Below, piece by piece: positions 12,594 through 24,276 of a DNA stretch of 64,000 nucleotides. The translations under genes were made by a program, and so were the position numbers. The DNA is from Terebella lapidaria (lineage: Eukaryota > Annelida > Polychaeta > Terebellida > Terebellidae): positions 10,726,001 to 10,790,000 of the forward strand of contig OX424564.1 of the NCBI GenBank assembly GCA_949152475.1, in the 5' to 3' direction. Within the stretch, counting starts at the first letter, position 1. Each line of letters opens with the position of its first letter. The notes under the pieces were generated by a model. It was not told the DNA's origin. It did not search any database and saw only the letters and a program-made list of their open reading frames with translations.

Positions 12594-13819
12594 GACGGTG
12601 GCTAGGCGTTACGCGTTATTTAGGGAGTGCCGCGTAAAATCGTGAGTATTACGCGTTATTCGTGAGGAAATGGCACATGAAATGACATAGATCCCCACTT
12701 CAAATGAGGAAAATTAATGAAAAAAATAATTTTCTTCCTAACATATTGTTTCCATGGAACATCCGAATGAGCAAACATTACGTATGCTACTATGATTTAT
12801 GCATACATCGTTATATTTACGAAAATAGACACACATTTCGTGATAACACCGGCACAGTTGCGACTCATTCGTGAAATATCATCGGCTATCAACTGAAACC
12901 AACAAAGTGCATGTTGGTATATTAAAGAATGCTCGGAGAAATCTATCCTTTATTGTTACACCATGCAACCAGCTGTTTTAATCTAGTATTCTATGAACTG
13001 AGAAGCTTTTTATGGTTTACGCGTATCAGCCTGAGGGAGAAAATCTGCACACACGTTACAGCATGAGGAAACATGTGAGCGTTGTCGGTGATGGTAGAGA
13101 TGGTAACGCATACATAAAGATTTTGAAAGTATGATTTGAGCCCGCACATGTTCAAGGTACTGACGATATTTCTCACTTATCATTATCCTGCATATGTTCC
13201 TCCCAATCTTCATAAATCTGAAATTGGCCATACTAAGAGTTTTTCGTGTCTTTTACACAGAAGCTCACCAAGTGAAAATAATTGAATTTACTTGAATTTA
13301 TTCCATCAATTTAGCAGTAAAACTGGAATAGTTTCACATTAAAAAAAAGAAAATATTCCAACCTCAACAAAATATTTACTTTTGCACATACGCGTAATGC
13401 ACTCACGCAAATCACGTGAAGTATGGCAAATAAGCAAATGACACATTCAACCTAGATTCGTGCCGCTTGCGACCATGGTGAAACATTTTGAGACAGACAC
13501 ATGTGAATACCATACTTTCAATATCATAGATGTGTCATTCTATCTACATTAATGCCGATACATAACATTTTTCAGCCCCAAAACCAAGGTCTCGTTACAC
13601 TGGCTTATTTCTTTGATTTAAACTCTCAACAACAATCATGTATATGTGTATTGTTCCGTGCAAACCCAAATCCGACATGTCAAAACGGTATAATTAGCGA
13701 AATTGTATGTTTTTCCTGCTAATGGTCACTCAGAGGATGCCATTTCCTCACGAATAACGCGTAATACTCATGATTTCACGCGGCGCTCCCTGAATAACGC
13801 GTAACGCCTAGCCACCGTG
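12594..13819 (+). mobile_element. Second adjacent copy of the same CACGGTGG transposon
   Basis: It is homologous along its length to 11307-12573 and in the same orientation, separated by only 20 bp. The left terminus reads GACGGTGG (first base altered); the right ends CCACCGTG. The flanks ATTAT and ATAAT match at 4 of 5 positions, suggesting a decayed target duplication. The length is 1226 bp, with no transposase inside. Confidence 0.75.
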
Positions 13820-16189
13820 ATAATTCTGCTACCGGGGTTAACGTTCTGTGGATCGAATAATAGTCAGGATTTAATATATGTTCAGTCTTGTTGGTCCTAA
13901 ACAATGTACCGAACAATGAACCTAACAGCTCGAGAATCTCAACCTCATAAATGTTGCTCCCATTTGGCGAGAGGAGGAATCCATGATTACCTTTCAAGCA
14001 TCAATAGAACGTTTACCCGAGCTTCAGAACGTTATCGTGTCATGGATAAATTGACAACACAAAATATCGGACGGATACAACAAAGTATTGTATATAAACT
14101 TCAAACTGAACAACCTTTGTACCTATAAGCAAAATTTATCTAAAAAATCCTAATTTTTCATGCTCCTAATTGAGGGAAATTTACATCCATCCCGGACTTT
14201 AGTGTTACATCGTCGCAGTGCAAAACACTTTTCATCCAACCTCTTAGTCTTAGTGTAGCAGTCTCAATGCACAAATTTTCATAACATCCTCGGACATAGA
14301 ATCGAATCGATTAAAAAAGTTTACTTACTTGGAAATTGTAATTTTTCACCTATTTACAACATGTGTCAGATTTTTTAAGACAATAGAACGCTTACAAAAA
14401 CATCACCTCACCCCAACACAATAGATTTGGGTCAGATAATGTTCGGCGGCTAGATGTAGGGTGCTGTGCTTTCACTCTGATATTGTGAGCAGTATGTGTG
14501 TGGGGTAGGGTGGGAATGGGTGTGGAATTGTACTCGTGCAGGTCGGGTAGACTGAACCCCCTCCCCCCCCCCCCCCTCCTGCCAAGGAAGTGTATGTATC
14601 TTCACCAGGGGCGGATCCAGAAATTCTCAGGGGGGGGGGGGTTCAACATGATAGGGAGGGGGAACTGGGATCCAGCTCTAGGGCCCCAGAAGTCAGAATC
14701 ACTCTCTGTGATATAAGATATAGTGTAATGTGCACGCCTGTAGTGTTGGAATTGAAGGATCTTGCGTTTAGTGATGTTTAGTGATGTGACCGATCTGATT
14801 ATTTTCGGCCAGACAGGAAAGGTTTTTGCCAAGGTGGCACGGTTATCACCGAAATGGGAAGGCTTTCGTCCATGCGGGAAGGTTTTCGCACAGGTGGTAC
14901 TGTTATCAACCAAACGAGAGAGTTTCTCGCCGAGGCGAAACGATTATTGTCCATGCTGCAAGAAACTTTTTTTCGACAAGATTTGACAAGAAATGTTTGA
15001 AGTTCAACCTTTGGTCAAACGAATATGGCATAATATTAACAGGAGTTCCTTTTTCCTAATAGATTCAACACACAGTACTTGGATGAGAATATTTATTTTA
15101 GAGGTTAGAAATTATTCAAATATATATGTTGATACACTTTACGTATGGGATAAATGCTTTTCACCGTGCCCGCCGCCCCTGCTTCAAAGTGAATATTTGG
15201 AGTATCATTAGGTTTGAGCCAGTAACATGCACTAATTATCGACGTACAGTTATAGGCTAACTGTAGTTATAGGCTAATTGTAGTTATAGGCTAATTGGGT
15301 TGATCAGGAAACTGGTTCGCGAATGCATTCCAATATTGCGTTTATCGGATTCGCCGCCCCTGAAAACATGGGTATAGACACTATATTGTTATTGTACATT
15401 GACCAGAAGTGGAGATAATGATGAAAATACATTTGACGACAGCCATCTTGAAAACGGCGGCCATATTGGATTATGACGTCATATAAATTACGTTTTCAAT
15501 TAACCATATATTTTAAAGCCTAATGTAAGTTTTTGCAGGTAAAATGGAGTGATATAGCACACTATTAAACCATGAGTTTTCATAAGCGATGTTGACAACC
15601 AGATGCTGCGTGAAACCATTTTATTCATATTATATACCGGGTCTGTTACCATGGCAGCCGAGAGGCAGAAATTTCTAATACTGGCCATATCGGTTGTACA
15701 TTGTATATATTTCATAACGGTGTTATTGTGATATTCAATTAGATAATTTATGCCATGTACTAAAAACCTTTGTGAAAAATCTGATGTAAATTTTGGTATT
15801 TCGGAAAGTACTTGGTATCACATATAACTATGTCACCTTGACAACTGCCAGATCGATATTCAACCAACACTCATGTCTCATTGATCACTAAGTCAATACT
15901 GACCCGCAAGTTGAAAATGAAGTTCATAGCTTATACAGCACTGAAAGAAACATAATATACATTTTATCACATATTTTGCATTATTCCATTTCACAATTAG
16001 TCATTTTCTAGTATATGTTACTTAGTACCCGTTACCATGGTAACGATCAAGCCAATAAAGTCAGAAATACCATTTTCGTGAACTGGAGACTTATACCTTT
16101 CCAATGATACCAAAGAATGTTGGGCCCTTCTGGGGTGCAACGGAATTGAAAAATAATGGGCTTTTTCATAATGGGCTCATGGACTAAAA
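13820..16189. other. Non-coding stretch with low-complexity patches
   Basis: No gene is recognised. There is a poly-C run at about 14560-14578 and a poly-G run at about 14631-14641. A 19-20-bp unit (GTTATAGGCTAA) is repeated three times at 15249-15300. GGGGCGGATCCAG (14608) and CCGCCCCTG (15173, 15352) look like remnants of hAT-type inverted ends, but no target duplication was found. Confidence 0.4.
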
Positions 16190-16385
16190 TGACAATTTTC
16201 AAAATGGCCGCCAACGGTCAAACGTCAAAATTGGATTTTGAACCACTGGTCCTAGGATATTGTGTAATACCACTTTTTGTACTGATTTGAGGGTCTGAAA
16301 TCCATTTCTGGGCTTATCGTCTAATTTTATTCAACCACTATTCATTTAAATCCAAAATGGCTTCTTGTGACATCACAAAATTAAC
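16190..16385 (+). repeat. Dispersed repeat with AAAATGGCCGCC, left inverted copy
   Basis: This stretch (ACAATTTTCAAAATGGCCGC, then TCAAAATTGGATTTTGAACC and CATTTCTGGGCTTATCG) is homologous to the reverse complement of 29660-29880. The similarity also extends weakly upstream of 16190. No coding potential is seen. Confidence 0.75.
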
Positions 16386-17070
16386 CGGAAAACACCATTT
16401 TAAGCAAGCAGTCATGAGATTACATAAAGACCATTTTAGTATTAATTATAGGCTAAAGAAATCATTTCTGTCCTTATTTTCTGATATCCAGCTACCTGTT
16501 TTTATAGATCCGAAACCGAAAAAACATTTTTGTCAGAAGGTTACAATATGGTCCATGATTTCTAAACCATAAAATGTAAATTTGCATGGTTATTACATAA
16601 TCTAAATTAGGGGGCGGGGAGTGATACAATAAATCTAATAATGTTATATGAATCGCCATATTTATTAACTGTATCTCTCCTGGTCAAATTTCATCCAGAT
16701 GATTATATGTTATCTAATTGATGCACACATACTTTGTATGGTGAGAAATGTGATATGGAATATATTTGTGTATTAAATTCTCATACTAGCAAAGCCATGG
16801 CATAAACTACATGTAATGTGAATCAACAAAACCATGGAAACGTTAATAATAGAATACGTCATTGTAATTGCTGTGAAAAAATGACAATCGTTACTATAAC
16901 GACGCACATCAAAACATTCCAGGACTGTTAGAAAACTCCAAAAGTCTTTTAATTTACTCAGTGATATGCTATCTAACAAGCACATCCATAGTACCATGCA
17001 GAGTATCAGTGCTGCAAGATCCACAATAGCTCACAAAGTGTGAAAAGTAGACCCAATGACGCTGCACAAT
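16386..17070. other. Non-coding left flank of the ISL2EU element
   Basis: No gene is recognised. The last two bases (AT, 17069-17070) form the target duplication of the transposon that follows. If that transposon were removed, this DNA would lie directly upstream of the gene starting at 24277. Confidence 0.4.
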
Positions 17071-17148
17071 AAGCGAGTTCGTAGTTACGACTGCGCATGC
17101 GCCAAAACCGAGGCTGCGGACGGCTTGCGGGATAAACAAACGCACGTG
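17071..17148 (+). repeat. Left terminal and subterminal inverted repeat of the ISL2EU element
   Basis: This consists of a 16-bp end (AAGCGAGTTCGTAGTT) plus a 21-bp subterminal block at 17128-17148 containing a CACGTG E-box. The transposase ATG is 31 bp further in, so the core promoter probably overlaps this region. Confidence 0.8.
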
Positions 17149-17179
17149 ATGCTCAGTGGGTGTGTCTGCCAAACGAAAT

Positions 17180-19035
17180 ATGCGGATTTGTGCTTTCTCG
17201 CACTGCTCCAACAGCACATATAAACTGAACAGATGGTCGAAAAAAACCTGCAAGACACACAAGGTGCATTTTGGAGGATGTTCTTGTTCCCCACCGTTCG
17301 TTTTGTTCCCCTTCCCAACCGAAAAACGGAATCCACAAGCACGTCTGGAGTGGACGAAAATCATCTACCGGGTCAACACTGACACTGGTGAAAACTGGTC
17401 CCCGGCTGTGGATGACAGGGTTTGTTCCGAACATTTTTCGGAAGGGAAACCTACTCCTGCGAACCCGAACCCAACCGTTAACCTAGGTCACAGAGGTATG
17501 TGTGGACATTAACCTTATTGTTTTTGTTTTTTTTGCTTTTTTGTAGAGTGGTTGTAAATTAAAACGTACTCATCATAAAAAGATATATCCCCATCATCAT
17601 GTCACTGTCAGAAAATATGAAGTCATTCTAACGACAAAGCTGGCCTATAGTAGTTGGTATGCACTATCTTATGCAGATGCCAGATATGGTATAATCATCA
17701 TCTTGGTCTGTCGAGCTATATCGTATTATTTCGCCCTGTATACTAGTATAAATAGGATGTCTACATGCTACAAGCATACAGTAAGCAGCTTAATATTTAA
17801 ATGTCTGTTTATTATATGCAGATGACCTACCAACACCAAGAAAACCTCCAAGGGAGCGCCAGCCAGCCCAAGAGAGATCAACTCCGTGTGACACTGACAG
17901 TGCGTGCGAGTCTCCGGACCCACTAAAATCTGACGGCGTTTCTAAACATGATCACCCGTACAGCTACAAGTGTTTGTGTTCAACGGACTGCACCTGTGAA
18001 GGCTGTGCGTACAAAGATGCCAAGATCAAAGATCTTCAGCAGGTGTACGACGAGTTGAAAGACAGAACAGAGAACAATGATCCAGATTTGTCTACGAAGG
18101 CCGAAAATCTGTGTGAGCGATTTCTCAAGTCTGACGAGAAGGCAAGTACATACACTGGACTACCTTCTCTTCATGCCTTCGATGACCTGGTGAAGCTCAT
18201 CTCTCCTGTCGCATCCAGCATGCAGTACTGGCGAGGTAGTCAGAAATGTGTGCAGCGAACGGAAGCCCAAAGCAAGTGTGGCCCTTCCAGGAAGCTCTCC
18301 ATCAGGGAGGAGCTCCTAATGGTGTTGATGAAACTGCGTCTCAGCTTGATAAATGAGCTGCTTGCTGATATGTTCGGCGTATCAACATCCTCAATGTCAC
18401 AGATCTTCAACACATATATCCGCATGATGTCCACTGTGTTACAACCGCTGATCTTCTGGCCTGCGAAGGAGAAAATCCGTGATCATCTGCCAAAGAGCTT
18501 GCAGGAGTATAGCAACTTAAGAGTAACCCTGGACTGCACAGAAGTCTTCATCGAACGTCCAAGACATCTCGAACTGCAGGCTCAAACTTGGTCGGATTAC
18601 AAGAAACACAACACTGTCAAAGTTCTCGTGGGCATATCCCCCAATGGTGCCATCACATTTCTTTCGAAAGCCTGGGGAGGCAGGACATCAGACAAAAGGA
18701 TCACATCGGAGAGTGGTTTCCTGGATCGGCTGGACCATGGAGACCTTGTGATGGCGGACAGAGGTTTCCCTATCCAAGAGGAGCTGCTTCTCCGCGGTGC
18801 CAAGCTACTGATACCACCTCCAGGCTCTGGCAAGGAACAAATGCCCAGATCTGATGTCCACAAGACCAAAGCAGTCGCCAACGCCAGGATCCACGTGGAA
18901 TGTGCCATAGGTCGCATGAAGAGATTTTCTATACTGACGGGAACATTGCCAATATCTTTGGTGCCATTAGTTGATGACATCTTAACAGTGTGTGCTGCAA
19001 TGTGCAACCTGCTTCCACACTGGTTGTTTAGCTGA
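17180..19035 (+). CDS. ISL2EU transposase with THAP and DDE domains
   Basis: Two exons, 17180-17495 and 17822-19035 (donor GAG|GTATGT, acceptor TATATGCAG), join in phase to give 509 residues. The ATG at 17180 is chosen because THAP domains begin close to the initiator Met (MRICAFSHC). The THAP domain occupies about residues 1-95, with its C...C pair, a central W (RLEWTKI) and CSEHF. A Cys-rich linker follows (CLCSTDCTCEGC), then a helix-turn-helix (LADMFGVSTSSMSQIF) and a DDE_Tnp_4-type catalytic core. The likely triad is D in TLDCTEV (18532), D in VMADRGF (18757) and E in HVECAIGRMKRF (18898). The frame is intact. It would bind the element ends and catalyse cut-and-paste transposition. Confidence 0.9.
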
Positions 19036-19123
19036 TTCACAACTTAGATGTTTAGCTGATTCAGTACTCGTGTACATGTACTTAGTTGGAGACCTCCTGT
19101 ACTGTGAATACTTCGCCATTTTT

Positions 19124-19724
19124 GATTTACCGGACCCAGGTCCGTCGTATTTCTGAATTTTGCACAAAACTACCTAAAAATATTTCAAGAAGCGGCTATT
19201 TTTTAGTTTTTAGACTTTCCATTTTTTTCAAAATGGTGGTCATTTTCGACGAAAAGTGGCCGATTTCTGACTTTGGCAGCGATTTTCTCAATAACAGACA
19301 GGTTCAGACAGTTTTGAGATTGCCTCTACAGATGAAATGCTCGTAGAGCTTATGTTTGCATTATGAACAAATAGGAAGACGTATATGGCACAACTAATGA
19401 TGACCTTGAACTTGACCTCGGATGACCTTGAGTGCTAAATTTTTCTGTGGTGCAAATGAACATCATGAATGCACGCATTGGTAAGGTGTAATGCTAGCAT
19501 TCACTCTGCTTGACAAGAAGACAGGCTAGCCTGGGTAGTGTATGACTCGTACTGCACATCACAGCTAATGAATCAATTGTGAACATGTATGAAATGATAT
19601 ATGATGAATATTCCTTCAACCTTAAATTTGATCTTTGGCCATCTTTTCAAAGCCCTCGAAAAAATTGGCTAAGATCTAAATCATATATTGTCCGGTAACC
19701 TTCCTCAGCCCCTGGGCTAATTTT
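19124..19724 (+). repeat. GGTTACYGGACC-family repeat nested in the ISL2EU element
   Basis: It starts near TTTACCGGACCCAGGTCCG and ends GTCCGGTAACCTTCCTCAG, then GGGCTAATTTTG. It carries the same internal TGACCTTGAACTTGACC module as the copy at 241-770. It sits between the two convergent transposon genes, so it inserted after the host element did. Confidence 0.75.
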
Positions 19725-20164
19725 GTTTGTATTGTGTTCTAGGTATTATCACATGTACAGCACTTAGATATGTTCCCACGGTATAAAATTAATTTATTGT
19801 TATTATTGTATATTCTAGTTGTTTGTTGTCATGTTTACCATATATCTACTTCATTTTTTGTGTTGATGTATGTACATCCATATTTAGTGGCATGAATGAA
19901 AATGCTAAAATAAATCTGTCATACTGACTTTATTTCATTCTTCTGCCATACATGTACATGTAAATAATTTGATGCCAGAACTGGTATCATAAGTCTAAAT
20001 AACTTATCATAGTCTAAATATCAAGTATATATACCGTAGTTCTCTATGTCATGGAACGATACTAGTAATTCCTTTCAGTACCATGAATACAGGTCAGTTG
20101 TATTTGAAGTGTGACGGGTCATGTCAAAAGTTTACACTTCCAAACAACATCAAATATATATGCA

Positions 20165-20373
20165 TACTGTAAACCCATTTAAGTTCGCTCCCATTAAAGT
20201 TCGCGTTTTTGAAATATTGACTGTTTGCTAACCATTTAAGTTCGTGTTTTGTTTATTTTTACATCAATTTCAATATAACTTTTAAAGTTTGCGATCAATT
20301 AAAGTTCGCTATATCGTTAAAACCGCGAAATCCGCGAAATAAAAGGGTAGCGAACATTAACGGGTTTACAGTA
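20165..20373 (+). mobile_element. Short MITE with CTGTAAACCC ends and TA target site
   Basis: The ends are TACTGTAAACCCATTTAAG and ACGGGTTTACAGTA, inverted, with TA at both outer edges. The interior repeats AAGTTCGC and CGCGAA motifs. It resembles Tc1/mariner-type MITEs in using TA. A related fragment (AACTTTAACGG...GGGTTACAGTA) lies at about 61230-61390. Confidence 0.7.
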
Positions 20374-20593
20374 TATGTCATTTCAGATATTTGATATTTA
20401 TAGCTAAATCAAAATATATTTACAGTTATGGACACATGTCATATGTGTACCCGATATTTACAATTCTCAGGACTGGTGATACGATATATTTACCGGGTAC
20501 ATCTCAGTTAACATAGGTTTACACTTCTTATATGATGCACTTCTCGGCACTGATTGCAAATCCGGTTCATTGCAGTTTTTACTGCACTTAATT

Positions 20594-23500
20594 TTATGAT
20601 TTCATAAAGTCAATCATGTGAGTTGAGAAAAAGTAATCACTTGTTCTGATCATGTCCTGCCACCATTTCTCATCAAACTCGATGCGGACACTGAGACTTC
20701 CATGCCGAGAATACACAAAGAAATCGCACCACTTCCGGCCAGTGGCTCCCATCTGCGCGATGACCTGACTGTAGTAGGGATGTTGTTTCTTCAGACTGTA
20801 GCTGCCTTCGTGAACGATGATGTACGGTGGAGGATCCTTGTGAGGGTCTTTGTGGGCAACAGTAAGGGGGCACTTAATCTCCAGGACAGCTTGGCCACAG
20901 CAGGAGCAGCTGACCACTGCATCTGGGGTGGCGCCGATGTAGGCTCTGTCCTTCACCACAAATAGCCCGCATTCCTTCACGTCGAGATGCCGGTGTCCTG
21001 CCTTCCGAGTGTGCTGAATGTAGCAGATCCTCGCCTCTGCTTCCATGGAGCGGCCATACTTCAATGAAGGCACATTTTCCAAATTCCTGTCTGAAACTGA
21101 GCACAGTTTCTTCAGCAAACTGCTGCAGTCCAGTCTCTTTGGAGCACAGCGCTCCATGTGGTGTACACGTGTCATGACTGCATGGATGTTGGAGGCTGTG
21201 ATGCGCCCAAGCTTCTGTTCAAACCAGACTTTGTTTGAGGCTTGTCCTCTGGTGACTTTCTCGAGAGATGTGACTTGCTCTGCTGAAAACTCCCACGATG
21301 AGCAGCCTTGTTGGATGAGCTGTACCACTGGCTTAGGCACATCCTCCTCCACAACAGTAACCTCCGCACAAACATTCACATCCGCCTCTGGGGGAATCTC
21401 CTGAGTCGGCATGTCCACGTACTGGAAGATGCATCCAGACGAACAGCTCCCATAGAATGCGTGTGTCAGGGTATCAATTGATGGTTGTGGTGCTTGGCTG
21501 GGAGCGAACTGCTTGCGGATGGGAGGGTTGATGGGTTTCTTGACTCCTGTAAATTGAAACTCTCTTGTCAATACTATCCGAGGGTATGGACGATCATATT
21601 TCTCCGAGAAAACATTTTAATTGCTTACACCTAAAATACAGAAAAAAACTGGGAGGGAGTAATTTTTAAATATTTTAAATTTTGTAGGTATTCCCTACGC
21701 ACAACCTATACAATACTCTGAGATATATGGACATATACCTGCTTTGCCATGATGTGGTTTCCTCCATTCCAGCTCGGATACAGGCTGGAGGTCCAAAGCC
21801 TTCCCTTTCGCGCCGAACTCATTCCATGTACAGGGCTTGGATGTGCAGGCCTTGTTGGTAATTCCGCTTTTCCATGCCCAGTCGACCTTGAAAAGGACTG
21901 CTGCCACATGGTTACACGTTGATCCTAGACTGTAAAGAGAGAGAATATAAATACAATGACATGAGAACTTGCGGTTCATGTGATCTAAACAAAGTTTTTT
22001 AGTTCATTGAATGTAATGAGTATAAAAGACCAATTGGTATTAAAAATGCTACACTGATCTTCACACATGTTACATCACAAATCAGTTGATATTTAACATG
22101 GTTGAGTCTGCAATGTATGTCATATTAATCAACCATATTTCTGACTATTTATCTATTCCACAGACTACATTATATTCAGCACTACATGTACATGAGAATG
22201 TTAGCTACAAGCCTAGAGTGCACTAGAAATTCACGCAAGTTAGCAGGTATATAACTATCACAGGTGTACTAGAAATTCATGCAGGTCAGGTAAAAAAACT
22301 ATCACACATATTTAGGTTGGTAACCGTCATGCATATATGTATGAAAGCATTCAAAGCAATCCACCACCAGAGTAGTATCATGATTATAGAATTAATGTTT
22401 ACACAATGTGTTATATTTGTGTTAGACACAATGCAAATTTTATTGCATAATTTATTAAATCCTTCAGGACTTCCATGCTCATACATATTAGTAAATGAAA
22501 CAGAATACATGGAATAAATGACCAAATGAGGCACAATCTCTTGGATGTGCAATACAATAATGTTCAGTGTACATGGTGCATGTGCAAACAAATGATTGTG
22601 CTTTCCTACTTTCTACTGGCCACAACTTGTACACATACCCTGTTGTCACTTGTATGTAGAAAGATACTTACTCATGGGCTTGAAAAGAAGTAACACATAT
22701 GCAAATGAAAATCATAGAGTTGAAAATTTTATGCAATAACTGAAAATGCTTATTACTTTTCCACTGATATCGTAAGACAGCTCAGACTATAAGTATATGA
22801 TGAATTACATGTACAGCTCATCATTTAGCAGCTGTTTATACATTTAAAACATCTGTCATTATGTGCTTAGATAATAATACACATATTATTCAAAATTTAT
22901 CAACACATTCATACCCAGCAAAACAGGTGCAGTATGCACTTTTGATTGAGCCTGTTGCTTTCTCAACAGCAACCCAAATCTTGTGAGGCAGGTCGTTGAT
23001 CTTCTGTGAGGGCACAGACTTGCTCTGAGCAGGCACACCACAGAGTCGTCACCAATCGGATGGTACTGGACCTGACCAAGCCACTTGCTGTCGAAGTACG
23101 AATAGGCCTTTCCCTCCTTGTAGTCGCTGAGAAGACGCTTTGTCAGTGGGGCCATCTGGAAGGAGCTCAGGAGATACTCTGCAATATCCAGGTCCATCGT
23201 TGGTGGCCACAGAGATACTCCACTCTGAAATTCATTGAATGCATAGTACAGACATGTTGTTAGTTTATTAAATCCATTGATAGTTCCATCAATTACTTTT
23301 TTGTATTTAACATGTATCATGTCTATATAACAAAGGTGAAACGTACCTGTTCAGATATCCATCCTGCCTCCAACTGAAGTGGATCTGAGATAGTGATGGT
23401 CCTGTTGTCACAGCCAAATGTCAGTAAAGAGGCATAGTCACTGAGCCTGGCCAAGTCCTTTTCAGCACCCGTGGCAACCAAAGGTCTCTTTTCCTGCAAA

Positions 23501-24084
23501 TAGTGCAGCGTTGTTTTAAATAGAATGTAATGGAGCACATGTACAATTTAGTGGGCAATCCTGTTTCTCTATGATAATCAATGACAATGATGAGTTAATC
23601 TGTGGCACAAACTGATAAATACAGATAAAAAGAACATCCGATGTGTAATAAAGAACACTTTTCTATCATAACCAGTTGTCATTCCGGATCCTAAGTATGG
23701 GAAATTAGTTGGTAATAAAATTGCCCACGTTATTTTACATCCTAGCCCCAAAAGCATGTAATGTTTTCCACAAATATGATGTTAATATCTCGCAAAAAAA
23801 ATCCCTCGCTTCCAGATTCAAATTTCACATAGAATCCTGGATCCGCCCCTGCTAGGACTGCATCAATCAATGTACACGCATACATACATATGTACATGCA
23901 TATTTATTTGGTATGTTCTTACCTTGTGAGCAGCGTATGCGGGGGCGCACAACTCTTCTTTCTTTGATGCAGTTTTCAAACCCCGTTTCGATAAATACTG
24001 CTTTAATTCCGGAACTTTCCACCTCGTGAAGTCTTCCAGAGACATAGGGTCGTCCATCTCCACGAAGTACACAGACACAAACAA
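20594..24084 (-). CDS. SAP-SWIM-YqaJ exonuclease-like protein of the ISL2EU element (one frameshift)
   Basis: Five exons on the minus strand: 24084 (or 24057)-23923, 23493-23347, 23224-22915, 21929-21739 and 21546-20594. All splice sites are GT-AG with compatible phases; about 578 residues from MDDPMSL, or 587 from MFVSVYF. Exon 1 is a SAP domain (KVPELKQYLSKRGLKTASKK). Exons 3-4 form a SWIM zinc finger (CTCFAG|LGSTCNHVAAVLF). Exon 5 is the YqaJ nuclease (GRITASN, GATPDAVV, LEIKCP, HPYYSQVIAQMG). Around 23018-23023 one base appears missing: LLRA and SVPSQKINDLPHKIWVAVEK are in different frames. YqaJ proteins are the second protein of ISL2EU elements and probably process DNA during transposition; the precise role is inferred. 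Confidence 0.88.
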
Positions 24085-24189
24085 GTGTTTAACAGTGTTT
24101 AACCGGAAAACAGTAGCTAATCACTCACAGATGTAACAGCCGCCAAACGAACGAACTGTCAGTGGACGATAATCAGTGCTGTAAGCGGC

Positions 24190-24245
24190 CACGTGCGTTT
24201 GTTTATCCCGTGACGTTTTTTCATCGGCGAACTGCGAACCCGCTT
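24190..24245 (-). repeat. Right terminal and subterminal inverted repeat of the ISL2EU element
   Basis: This is the reverse complement of the left end: a 16-bp terminus (14 of 16 matching) and the identical 21-bp subterminal block at 24190-24210. The YqaJ start codon lies about 105 bp further in. The outer boundary is set by the AT duplication at 24246-24247. Confidence 0.8.
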
Positions 24246-24276
24246 ATAGGACTGCAACTGCACAACAGTGAGCAGA

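Larger units (their letters stand above)
17071..24245. mobile_element. Full-length ISL2EU-type DNA transposon
   Basis: The terminal inverted repeats are AAGCGAGTTCGTAGTT at 17071 and, on the other strand, AAGCGGGTTCGCAGTT at 24245 (14 of 16 identical). AT lies on both outer sides (17069-17070 and 24246-24247), the 2-bp duplication expected of this family. A 21-bp subterminal block ending AAACAAACGCACGTG is identical and inverted at 17128-17148 and 24190-24210. Inside are two convergent genes, a THAP-DDE transposase (+) and a SAP-SWIM-YqaJ protein (-), the known gene pair of ISL2EU elements. Younger repeats are nested between them at 19124-19724 and 20165-20373. The frameshift in the YqaJ gene suggests the copy is decaying. 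Confidence 0.9.

Noticed and set aside
14606..15181. Possible hAT MITE between CAGGGGCGG and CCGCCCCTG
   Set aside because: Only nine terminal bases match and no 8-bp target duplication was found at either candidate right end.
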